Shown here piece by piece: positions 33,801 through 40,593 of a stretch of 64,000 bases of DNA. The position numbers and the translations under genes are program-made. Location of the stretch: NCBI RefSeq assembly GCF_000761215.1, contig NZ_CP009438.1:3675001-3739000 (forward strand), read 5' to 3'. Positions within the stretch are counted from its first letter, which is position 1. Each line of letters opens with the position of its first letter. The DNA is from Streptomyces glaucescens. Lineage in GTDB: Bacteria > Actinomycetota > Actinomycetes > Streptomycetales > Streptomycetaceae. Below the pieces are notes generated by a model that saw only the letters and a program-made list of their open reading frames with translations, searched no databases and had not been told where the DNA came from.

Positions 33801-34776
33801 GGACAAGGACCTGGAGGCGCTGAAGCTCCGGCTGAAGCCGAAGGCGCGCAAGGCCCTCTCCCAGGCCGCGGCGGCGACCGCCGTACGGCAGGGCGGGGAG
33901 TCCCTGGAGCGCAAGGGCCTGACCGACTGGACGATCGGCACGCTCACCCGCGTCTTCGAGACCCGCCGGGCCGGCCAGCCGGTCAAGGCGTACCCGGCGC
34001 TGGTCGACGACGGTGACACGGTCTCGGTCCGGCTCTTCGACACGGAGCCCGAGCAGGCGGAGGCCATGTGGAAGGGCACCCGCCGCCTGATCCTCCGCAA
34101 CATCCCGGTGAACCCGGCGAAGTTCGCCTCCGACAAGCTGACGAACGCCCAGAAGCTCGCCCTCTCCGCGAATCCGCACGGCTCCGTCCAGGCGCTGTTC
34201 GACGACTGCGCGACGGCCGCGGCCGACAAGCTGATCGCGGACTTCGGCGGGCCCGTGTGGGACGAGGAGTCGTACCGGAAGCTGTACGACAAGGTCCGCG
34301 CGGAGATCGTCGACACGACGGTACGCACGGTCGCCCAGGTGCAGCAGGTGCTGGCCGCGTGGCAGGCCTGCGAGCGCCGCCTGAAGGCCGTGCGCAGCCC
34401 CGCGCTGCTGCCGAACCTCCAGGACGTGCGCAGGCAGCTGGACGCGCTGGTGAAGCCGGGCTTCGTGACGGAGAGCGGGCTGCGGCGGCTGCCGGACCTG
34501 ATGCGCTACCTGGTCGCCGCCGACCGGCGCCTGCAGCAGATGCCGACGAACGTCCAGCGGGACACCACCCGCATGGAGAAGGTCCACGAGATGCAGGACG
34601 AGTACGCCTGGCTGCTGGAGCAGCTGCCGCAGGGCCGGCCGGTCCCGTCGTCGGTCCTGGACATCCGCTGGATGATCGAGGAGCTGCGGGTGAGCTACTT
34701 CGCCCACGCGCTGGGCACGGCGTACCCCGTCTCCGACAAGCGGATCGTGAAGGCGATCGACGCGGCGGCTCCGTGA
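30832..34776 (+). CDS. hrpA: ATP-dependent RNA helicase HrpA
   Basis: 1314 residues, normal HrpA length. Walker A GETGSGKT (100-107), DEAH (198-201), an SAT motif, and motif VI QRKGRCGRTSDG (near 400) are present, followed by HA2 and OB-fold regions and the long DUF3418 C-terminal domain typical of bacterial HrpA. In E. coli HrpA acts in mRNA processing and resolves stalled or collided ribosomes. Start ATG 30832 is well placed opposite the divergent TIR gene (146-bp gap). A tRNA-Asp with its own promoter follows. Confidence 0.95.
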   Translation: MSTHPAPALGALAPRLTELSLRDAHRLGRRLEGARKIRKPEARAAVLAEIEAEVSKAEERMAGRRSRVPAITYPEQLPVSQKKAEIAAAIRDHQVVIVAGETGSGKTTQIPKICLELGRGVRGMIGHTQPRRIAARTVAERVAEELDTPLGEAVGWKVRFTDQVNPDATFIKLMTDGILLAEIQTDRELRAYDTIIIDEAHERSLNIDFLLGYLAQLLPQRPDLKVVITSATIDPERFSRHFGDAPIIEVSGRTYPVEVRYRPLLEEDSEDADRDQITAITDAVEELMAEGKGDILVFLSGEREIRDTADALTKKQYRFTEILPLYARLSHAEQHRVFQPHTGRRIVLATNVAETSLTVPGIKYVIDPGFARISRYSHRTKVQRLPIEPVSQASANQRKGRCGRTSDGICIRLYSEEDFLARPEFTDAEILRTNLASVILQMTAAGLGDIEKFPFIDPPDHRNIRDGVQLLQELGALDPAQKDPRKRLTETGRKLAQLPVDPRLARMVLEADRNGCAREVMVIAAALSIQDPRERPADKQTQADQQHARFKDETSDFLAYLNLWRYIREQQKERGSSSFRRMCKQEYLNFLRIREWQDIYTQLRTVAKQMGIHLNEDDAPADRVHVSLLAGLLSHIGMKDVKDGNKNEYLGARNAKFAIFPGSALFRKQPRFVMSAELVETSRLWARVNARIEPEWVEPLAGHLVKRTYSEPHWEKDQAAVMAYEKVTLYGVPIVAQRKVNYGRIDPETSRELFIRNALVEGDWRTHHKFFADNRRLLSEVEELEHRARRRDIVVDDETLFDFYDQRVPEHVVSGAHFDSWWKRKRHEQPDFLDFEREMLIRESAEAVTKADYPDTWRQGQLKFRVTYQFEPGADADGVTVHIPLQVLNQVTGEGFDWQIPGLREELVTELIRSLPKPIRRNYVPAPNYAKAFLERAVPLQEPLTVTMARELKRMVGVPFEADDFDWAKVPDHLRVTFRIVDERRRKLAEDKDLEALKLRLKPKARKALSQAAAATAVRQGGESLERKGLTDWTIGTLTRVFETRRAGQPVKAYPALVDDGDTVSVRLFDTEPEQAEAMWKGTRRLILRNIPVNPAKFASDKLTNAQKLALSANPHGSVQALFDDCATAAADKLIADFGGPVWDEESYRKLYDKVRAEIVDTTVRTVAQVQQVLAAWQACERRLKAVRSPALLPNLQDVRRQLDALVKPGFVTESGLRRLPDLMRYLVAADRRLQQMPTNVQRDTTRMEKVHEMQDEYAWLLEQLPQGRPVPSSVLDIRWMIEELRVSYFAHALGTAYPVSDKRIVKAIDAAAP

Positions 34777-34798
34777 TCATCCCGGCACACAGGGTGAG

Positions 34799-34828
34799 TT
34801 CGACCAGGGCGCCAGGCTCCTGTAGAGT
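34799..34828 (+). promoter_or_regulatory. promoter of the second tRNA-Asp
   Basis: TTCGAC (34799-34804) and TAGAGT (34823-34828) are 18 bp apart, about 40 bp upstream of the tRNA. The -10 matches the TAGAGT box of the rrn promoters. Confidence 0.65.
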
Positions 34829-34869
34829 CTCTTCTCGCAGCGCAACGCAGGAATAGCGCGGCGAAACCT

Positions 34870-34944
34870 GGTCCTGTGGAGCAGTTTGGAGTGCTCGCCA
34901 CCCTGTCAAGGTGGAGGCCGCGGGTTCAAATCCCGTCAGGACCG
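34870..34944 (+). tRNA. tRNA-Asp (GUC), copy 2
   Basis: A 75-nt cloverleaf identical to 28951-29025. Identity ends about one base outside each end of the tRNA, so only the tRNA itself is duplicated. Confidence 0.95.
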
Positions 34945-34953
34945 CATCGACAC

Positions 34954-34989
34954 GAAGAGGCCCGCCCCCGAGAGGGAGCGGGCCTCTTC
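34954..34989 (+). terminator. terminator after the second tRNA-Asp
   Basis: A 12-bp stem (arm GAAGAGGCCCGC, 34954-34965 with 34978-34989) encloses a 12-nt loop, 9 nt downstream of the tRNA. Confidence 0.75.
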
Positions 34990-35186
34990 GCCGTACCCGC
35001 GGCAGCGCGGGGCCGCGGGCGCCCCTGACAGCCCCTCAGGCCCCTTCGGGCACGCCCGTCGTCCCACATCCGCCCGCCGGTCGTATACGGCCCTCCTGGC
35101 GGCGCTCGCGCCCTTGACGGCGTCACTTCCCGTCGGTACCCCAGGAGTCAGGACGGCGTTTCCCGTACGGCCCCCGGAGGTGGCGT

Positions 35187-35375
35187 ATGGCGGCATCGGT
35201 GAGGCACGAAACGCGGGCGCTGCTCCGGGCCCATCTGTCGGCCGCGTCGTCGTACCGCCATCTCACCCGGCACTGTCCGGTCTGCCGCCGGCTGCTGCGG
35301 CTCGCCCTGCAGACGCCGGCCGGCCAGGAGGAGCCCGCCTGGCGGACCGAGGACGAGAGCCGCTCCCCGGCGTGA
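35187..35375 (+). CDS. small DUF6274-like protein with CPVC motif
   Basis: 62 residues with GGAGGTG just upstream of the ATG. The core RHLTRHCPVCRRLLRLA has a C30-x2-C33 pair in a basic helix, recalling a half zinc-ribbon or redox motif. I recognise it as a short conserved Streptomyces family next to bldC; no function is known. Confidence 0.7.
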   Translation: MAASVRHETRALLRAHLSAASSYRHLTRHCPVCRRLLRLALQTPAGQEEPAWRTEDESRSPA

Positions 35376-35945
35376 CGTCCCCGGCCCGGGTCGCTGGAGG
35401 CGGCCCCAGCGGAAGCGGCCCCCGGTGGAGCGGGCGCGCCCGACGGAGCGGCCTTCAGTGGAGCGGCCCTCGGTGGAGCGGGCGCGCCCGGCGAGGCCCG
35501 CGCGGCCCCAACGCCCGTGCTGCTGAAGGGCGCTGGAACGTCCGCCTCCACTAGCGCAGATATGCCGAGGGCAACAAGTAGGCCGGCGTGTGACGGGTGT
35601 CACCGCATGAGTTTTTGAAACCGCGGTACTTACCCCGGTCCTACAACTGGTCAATTTAATATGTGCAATTGCACTCCCACCGAGGGGCGCCGGACAGCCG
35701 TTTCGACACCCCTCCCCAGACTCCGACAGGCCCGCGCACAGCGGTGCCGCGCACCCCCGGTCCGCGCACAAAAAAGATCGCGCTGGACCCGGCGGGGTCC
35801 AGCGCGATCGAACGACGCACCCTGATGGCATCTCAAGAGTGTGGGCGAGGGGCCTGTTGGGGCAGGACCCGCGTCGTGTGGTGCCAGGGTTTCGGGCTGC
35901 CCGGCGGGTTGGGGGACCTACCGGATTGCCCCGTTATGCAGTTGT
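35376..35945. other. 570-bp intergenic region with repeats and bldC 3' end
   Basis: The left part (35390-35530) is low-complexity with GGAGCGGCC-type repeats and an exact 20-bp direct repeat at 35423-35442 and 35471-35490. At 35590-35680 composition drops sharply to AT-rich; on the minus strand TTGACC and TAAGTA are 16 bp apart here, a possible promoter with no gene downstream. The right part is the bldC 3' untranslated region and its terminator. No convincing gene. Confidence 0.45.
35770..35809 (-). terminator. intrinsic terminator downstream of bldC
   Basis: On the minus strand a perfect 15-bp stem (arm GATCGCGCTGGACCC, 35795-35809 with 35776-35790) with a 4-nt loop is followed by six T residues (35770-35775). 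It lies about 135 nt past the bldC stop codon, so the mRNA has a long 3' UTR. Confidence 0.88.
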
Positions 35946-36152
35946 TCAGGCCTCGCTGCGCTGCTGCGGGATGCCCGCGAGCAGAGCGCGGACCTCGGCC
36001 TCGCGGTAACGGCGGTGTCCGCCGAGCGTACGGATCGACGTGAGCTTGCCGGCCTTCGCCCACCGCGTGACCGTCTTCGGGTCCACGCGGAACATGGTGG
36101 CGACCTCAGCCGGGGTCAGCAGCGGCTCGGCATCAGGGGTGCGAGCGGTCAT
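35946..36152 (-). CDS. bldC: BldC developmental regulator
   Basis: 68 residues consisting almost wholly of a MerR-like winged HTH (LLTPAEVATMFRVDPKTVTR, then WAKAGKL and the wing LGGHRRYRE). It is essentially the BldC sequence known from S. coelicolor/S. venezuelae, a short DNA-binding protein that coats direct repeats cooperatively and controls the timing of aerial growth and sporulation. The ATG follows GAGGAGG. A perfect palindrome occupies the 5' UTR. Confidence 0.97.
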   Translation of the reverse strand: MTARTPDAEPLLTPAEVATMFRVDPKTVTRWAKAGKLTSIRTLGGHRRYREAEVRALLAGIPQQRSEA

Positions 36153-36679
36153 GAGCGGCCTCCTCGGGAGAACCGAACCTTCTCGGTTCTTTCCTCTAAA
36201 TTCTGCACCTTGACCCGCGTTGCCCGAAATGGCGGACGCGAGTCGAGTCGGTTATAGGACGAACGGCTTGTCCTCGGCACTACAACTACACCATCTGTCC
36301 AGCCGCGTCGGCCAAACCGATGGAATTGCCCTCCCAGGTGTTCATCAGCGACGGAAGCCGATGGACCATGCCATAGCGGACAGTCACGCCACTGTGACGA
36401 TCAGTCACAGGGCGATCAGGAGTCACCAGACCCCCCAAAGCGTGCAATGCTGAGATTCCCCCCACAGTGGAGCACAACAGGGCGGACGGAGTCCTCCCCG
36501 GACTCCTTGTCCTATTTTGGCACGAGGAGGGGCAAGGGACGCAAGGGTGGTGCTACGTGCGGTCCGTCACCCTTGACACAGCGTCGCCGGAAACGCCCGG
36601 ATCAGGACACGGGCCCTGGGATGACGGTGCGTGAGCTGAGCCGACGTGAGCCACGTCACGCACGGGGGTGGAGCGGGCT
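36153..36679 (-). promoter_or_regulatory. bldC upstream control region
   Basis: About 530 bp without a gene. Near bldC there is AGAACCGA-N6-TCGGTTCT (36169-36190), and beside it a -10-like TAGAGG (36193-36198); a second -10-like TATAAC lies at 36251-36256. Further up, CTGTGACGATCAGTCACAG (36392-36410) is a perfect interrupted palindrome flanked by more AGTCAC copies (36381-36386, 36429-36434). This could integrate several regulators. Which promoter drives bldC is not decidable by eye. Confidence 0.5.
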
Positions 36680-37534
36680 TCAGTTCGCCGACCGCCGGTC
36701 CCGCACCGCCCGCCACCGCTCCACCAGCCGGCCGTACGCCTCCCCCGCGGCCGCCCCGTCGCCGTTGCGCAACGCCTCGATGCCCGCGGCCACATCGGCC
36801 GCCGAGTGGTCGTCCTCCAGGTCGCCGGCCGGCAGGGCGTGCACCAGTCCGCCGTAGTCCAGCTCGACCAGCGAACGCGGGTGGAACTCCTCCAGCCAGC
36901 GCCCCACGTCCACCAGGCCGTCGATGAGCGGCCCCTCCTCGATGGCGTCCCTGAGGGTGCGCAGGGCCCGGGCGACCCGGCGGCGGGCCTGCACCATGGG
37001 CGTGCGGTACCGCAGCACCGGAGCGGCGTCCCGCGGCGCGCCCCCGGAGCCCTTGGCGTACTCCCGCTCCTCGTCGGCCACCAGCACGAACCAGTTGAGC
37101 GGCACCTGCCAGGTCGCGGTGCGGATCCAGGGGCGGGCGTCGGGGTTCCCGGCCAGCCAGCGCTCGTAGTCCTGGGCGGCCTGGTGGCGCACGACCGGGG
37201 GCAGCACGGCGTCCAGGACCGGAGCCGGCAGCTCCTCGGCGAGATCGCCCAGGGCCTGCCAGCCGCGCAGCCGGGTGCGCCACGGGCAGACGTGCACCAC
37301 CCCGCCGGCCTCCAGCACGAACGCGTCGCCGCTCTCGTGCACCGGGACCACCACGGGCGGGGTGGGCAGCAGGTCGGCGAGCGAGCGACGCAGCTCGTCC
37401 TGGTACGAGGGGCGGTCCGGGCGGCGGGCGTAACGCTCCCAGTGGCCGCGCTCGGGCTCCGCGAAGGCGGCCAGCGGTTCGTACACCCGCAGGTAGGCCG
37501 CGTACGGGACGATCACCGAGGACACCTTGGGCAC
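36680..37534 (-). CDS. conserved actinobacterial protein of unknown function
   Basis: 284 residues, soluble, Arg/Trp-rich, no recognised motif. Conserved-looking blocks are VSSVIVPYAAYLRVYEPLAA at the N terminus, WERYARR, and NWFVLVADEERE in the middle. The GTG start has GGGAGGGAGC upstream, so it is a real gene. It is divergent from vdh and lies upstream of bldC in the same direction. I do not recognise a biochemical role. Confidence 0.75.
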   Translation of the reverse strand: MPKVSSVIVPYAAYLRVYEPLAAFAEPERGHWERYARRPDRPSYQDELRRSLADLLPTPPVVVPVHESGDAFVLEAGGVVHVCPWRTRLRGWQALGDLAEELPAPVLDAVLPPVVRHQAAQDYERWLAGNPDARPWIRTATWQVPLNWFVLVADEEREYAKGSGGAPRDAAPVLRYRTPMVQARRRVARALRTLRDAIEEGPLIDGLVDVGRWLEEFHPRSLVELDYGGLVHALPAGDLEDDHSAADVAAGIEALRNGDGAAAGEAYGRLVERWRAVRDRRSAN

Positions 37535-37757
37535 GCCTGCTCCCTCCCCCGCCGGATGCCGGGGAAACGTGGGGAACCCGACGGCATGGCCGCGGGAAAA
37601 CTATGCGAATCGTCGCACGGCGGTACTCCGTGGGGGGGTGATCCTGAACACTGTCCGTCCGGCGGCGCTCGCAGGCTCTACTCTCGTGCTCACAGCGCCC
37701 GCCACCCTCACGGGATGCTGGTCCCACCCGCCGTTCTTCACCTCAGGAGTCACCACC

Positions 37758-38852
37758 GTGACCGACGTAACCGACGGCGTCCTGCACACCCTGTTCCAGT
37801 CGGACCAGGGGGGTCATGAGCAAGTAGTGCTCTGTCAGGACCGCGCCAGCGGCCTCAAGGCCGTCATCGCCATCCACTCCACCGCGCTGGGCCCCGCCCT
37901 CGGCGGTACCCGCTTCTACCCGTACGCGACCGAGGAAGCGGCCGTCGCCGACGCGCTGAACCTCGCGCGCGGGATGTCGTACAAGAACGCCATGGCCGGC
38001 CTGGACCACGGCGGCGGCAAGGCCGTGATCATCGGTGATCCCGAGACGATCAAGAGCGAGCAGCTGCTGCTCGCCTACGGCCGTTTCGTCGCCTCCCTGG
38101 GCGGCCGCTACGTCACCGCCTGTGACGTCGGCACGTACGTCGCCGACATGGACGTCGTGGCCCGCGAGTGCCGCTGGACGACCGGCCGGTCCCCCGAGAA
38201 CGGCGGCGCGGGCGACTCCTCCGTGCTCACCGCCTTCGGTGTCTACCAGGGCATGCGGGCCAGCGCCCAGCACCTGTGGGGCGACCCGACGCTGCGCGGC
38301 CGCCGGATCGGCGTCGCGGGCGTCGGCAAGGTCGGCCACCACCTGGTCGACCACCTGCGCGACGAAGGTGCCGAGGTCGTCATCACCGACGTCCGCGAGG
38401 ACGCCGTGCGGCGGATCCTCGACCGGCACCCCGAGGGCGTGACCGCGGTCGCCGACACCGAGGCGCTGATCCGGGTCGAGGGCCTGGACATCTACGCGCC
38501 CTGCGCGCTCGGCGGCGCGCTGAACGACGACACCGTGCCCGTGCTGACCGCCCGTGTGGTGTGCGGCGCGGCCAACAACCAGCTCGCGCACCCCGGGGTG
38601 GAGAAGGACCTCGCCGACCGCGGGATCCTCTACGCGCCGGACTACGTGGTGAACGCCGGCGGTGTCATCCAGGTCGCCGACGAACTGCACGGCTTCGACT
38701 TCGAGCGGTGCAAGGCGAAGGCGGCGAAGATCTACGACACCACCCTCGCCATATTCGCACGTGCGAAGACGGACGGGATCCCGCCGGCCGCCGCGGCCGA
38801 CCGGATCGCCGAGCAGCGGATGGCCGAGGCCGCCGCGGCACGCGGCTGGTGA
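37758..38852 (+). CDS. vdh: valine (branched-chain amino acid) dehydrogenase
   Basis: 364 residues, the length of Streptomyces Vdh. The Glu/Leu/Phe/Val dehydrogenase signature with the catalytic Lys lies in GMSYKNAMAGLDHGGGKAVI, and the NAD-binding motif is GVAGVGKVG (about 183-191). It deaminates valine, leucine and isoleucine to keto acids, supplying acyl-CoA precursors for polyketides and branched fatty acids. GTG 37758 has AGGAG 9 nt upstream. The in-frame upstream extension is judged spurious. Confidence 0.95.
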   Translation: MTDVTDGVLHTLFQSDQGGHEQVVLCQDRASGLKAVIAIHSTALGPALGGTRFYPYATEEAAVADALNLARGMSYKNAMAGLDHGGGKAVIIGDPETIKSEQLLLAYGRFVASLGGRYVTACDVGTYVADMDVVARECRWTTGRSPENGGAGDSSVLTAFGVYQGMRASAQHLWGDPTLRGRRIGVAGVGKVGHHLVDHLRDEGAEVVITDVREDAVRRILDRHPEGVTAVADTEALIRVEGLDIYAPCALGGALNDDTVPVLTARVVCGAANNQLAHPGVEKDLADRGILYAPDYVVNAGGVIQVADELHGFDFERCKAKAAKIYDTTLAIFARAKTDGIPPAAAADRIAEQRMAEAAAARGW

Positions 38853-39167
38853 CGTTCCGGGAGGTGTCCCGCGGGGTCGTGGCGCGGGTTTGAGCGGTAC
38901 CTGCCGGTGGGCAGTTAGAGACAACTCTCACTTCCACCGGCGGGTCGTCCGTCAATAAGTGGTTAAAATCGCCACTGACCAGCGAGGACGGGGCGCCTCG
39001 AAGGTCCTGGGCGCGGGCACGTCATACGGGCGACGTACCGTATGGGCGCGGGCTCAGGTACCGTGGAAGCCCTACGGACCGGCCTCTCCATGGAGAGTCC
39101 GTTCTGGACCATGAACGCGTGTCAAGACTCTGGGGCCGTCGAGCCCCGTCGTTGAGGGGGTCGAGCC
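38853..39167 (+). promoter_or_regulatory. leader and promoter region of the DUF3073 gene
   Basis: 315 bp with no gene. It contains an inverted pair AGTGG/CCACT around TTAAAATCG (about 38957-38976), a TACCGT repeat (about 39036-39062) and a good ribosome-binding site (GAGGGGG) before the ATG. No single promoter stands out. Confidence 0.4.
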
Positions 39168-39413
39168 ATGGGGCGCGGCCGGGCCAAGGCCAAGCAGACG
39201 AAGGTCGCCCGCCAGCTGAAGTACAACAGCGGTGGGACTGACCTCACACGCCTGGCCGAGGAGCTGGGCGCATCGACGTCGAATCAGTCACCGAACGGTG
39301 ACCGCTTCGAGGACGATGAGCATGACGACGACCTGTACGCAAAGTACGCCGACCTCTACGGGGACGACGAGGACGAGGACGACGACTCCTCGCACCACCG
39401 TCGCGGCGCTTGA
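39168..39413 (+). CDS. DUF3073 protein
   Basis: 81 residues: basic N terminus (MGRGRAKAKQTKVARQLKYN) and very acidic C terminus (Asp/Glu runs, ending in HHRRGA). This bipolar pattern is the actinobacterial DUF3073 family. No enzymatic motif. It converges on purM with a shared terminator between. Function unknown. Confidence 0.88.
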   Translation: MGRGRAKAKQTKVARQLKYNSGGTDLTRLAEELGASTSNQSPNGDRFEDDEHDDDLYAKYADLYGDDEDEDDDSSHHRRGA

Positions 39414-39430
39414 CCTCGTACTGAGCAGCA

Positions 39431-39462
39431 ACCCGGTCGGTGACCTCGGTCACCGACCGGGT
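39431..39462. terminator. bidirectional terminator between DUF3073 and purM
   Basis: A perfect 15-bp stem (arm ACCCGGTCGGTGACC, 39431-39445 with 39448-39462) and 2-nt spacer lies between two converging genes and should end both transcripts. Confidence 0.8.
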
Positions 39463-39482
39463 TCTGTGCTGCCCACGGGGGC

Positions 39483-40550
39483 TCAGCTCGCGTAGTCACC
39501 CACGAGGGCGGCGCCCGTCCCGTGGTCACCGCGGTCGGTGATCTCGCCTGCGACCCAGGCGTCGACCCCGCGGTCGGCCAGCGTCGCGAGGGCCACGTCG
39601 GTGGACTCCTCGGGGACGACGGCGATCATGCCGACGCCCATGTTGAGGGTCTTCTCCAGCTCCAGCCGCTCGACCCGGCCGGTCTCGCCGACCAGGCCGA
39701 AGATCGGCGCCGGGGTCCAGGTGGACCGGTCGACGACCGCGTGCAGCCCGTCCGGGACGACCCGGGCCAGGTTGGCGGCCAGGCCGCCGCCCGTGATGTG
39801 GCTGAACGCGTGCACCTCGGTGGTGCGGGTCAGGGCCAGGCAGTCCAGCGAGTAGATCTTCGTGGGCTCCAGCAGCTCCTCGCCGAGGGTGCGGCCCAGC
39901 TCGTCGATCCGCGCGTCCAGGGACAGCCCGGCCTGGTCCAGCAGCACGTGGCGGACCAGGGAGTACCCGTTCGAGTGAAGACCGGAGGCCGCCATGGCGA
40001 TCACCGCGTCACCCGTACGGATACGATCCGCGCCGAGCAGCCGGTCGGCCTCCACGACGCCCGTGCCGGCACCGGCGACGTCGAAGTCGTCCTCGCCCAG
40101 CAGACCCGGGTGCTCGGCCGTCTCGCCGCCCACCAGGGCGCAGCCGGCCAGCACACAGCCTTCCGCGATGCCCTTCACGATGGCGGCCACCCGCTCGGGG
40201 TGGACCTTGCCGACGCAGATGTAGTCGGTCATGAACAGCGGTTCGGCACCGCAGACGACGATGTCGTCCATGACCATCGCCACGAGGTCGTGGCCGATGG
40301 TGTCGTACACGCCCAGCCGGCGGGCGATGTCGACCTTCGTGCCCACGCCGTCGGTGGCGGAGGCGAGCAGCGGGCGCTCGTAGCGCTTGAGGGCGGAGGC
40401 GTCGAAGAGGCCGGCGAATCCGCCGAGGCCGCCGAGGACCTCGGGGCGCTGGGTCTTCCTCACCCACTCCTTCATCAGCTCGACGGCGCGGTCCCCCGCT
40501 TCGATGTCGACGCCCGCGGCTGCGTAGCTGGCACCAGTTGTCTCAGACAT
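39483..40550 (-). CDS. purM: phosphoribosylformylglycinamidine cyclo-ligase (AIR synthetase)
   Basis: 355 residues. It has the family N terminus (SYAAAGVDIEAGDRAVELMK), the ATP-binding GLGGFAGLFD region and the glycine-rich HITGGGLAANLARV segment. It converts FGAM to aminoimidazole ribonucleotide, step five of purine synthesis. It follows purF by 43 bp and is probably co-transcribed with it. Confidence 0.96.
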   Translation of the reverse strand: MSETTGASYAAAGVDIEAGDRAVELMKEWVRKTQRPEVLGGLGGFAGLFDASALKRYERPLLASATDGVGTKVDIARRLGVYDTIGHDLVAMVMDDIVVCGAEPLFMTDYICVGKVHPERVAAIVKGIAEGCVLAGCALVGGETAEHPGLLGEDDFDVAGAGTGVVEADRLLGADRIRTGDAVIAMAASGLHSNGYSLVRHVLLDQAGLSLDARIDELGRTLGEELLEPTKIYSLDCLALTRTTEVHAFSHITGGGLAANLARVVPDGLHAVVDRSTWTPAPIFGLVGETGRVERLELEKTLNMGVGMIAVVPEESTDVALATLADRGVDAWVAGEITDRGDHGTGAALVGDYAS

Positions 40551-40593
40551 GGCTATGAGAACTTTCGTGTCGTACGGCAGGTAACGCGGACGG

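Noticed and set aside
30676..34707. A 1343-codon minus-strand open frame opposite hrpA
   Set aside because: Pure G/C-bias shadow of HrpA; no family features and no ribosome-binding site.
28951..34944. Integrated genomic island with tRNA-Asp att sites
   Set aside because: No integrase, hrpA is a core gene, and both repeats are complete functional tRNAs rather than a tRNA and a partial att repeat.
35123..35551. 142-codon minus-strand frame across the DUF6274 gene
   Set aside because: Antisense to a gene with an excellent ribosome-binding site and composed of Ala/Pro low-complexity sequence.
37638..37757. In-frame upstream extension of vdh that reads like a lipoprotein signal peptide (LTAPATLTGC)
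   Set aside because: Vdh is a cytosolic NAD enzyme, the GTG at 37758 has a good AGGAG site and gives the exact family length. The lipobox resemblance is probably chance.
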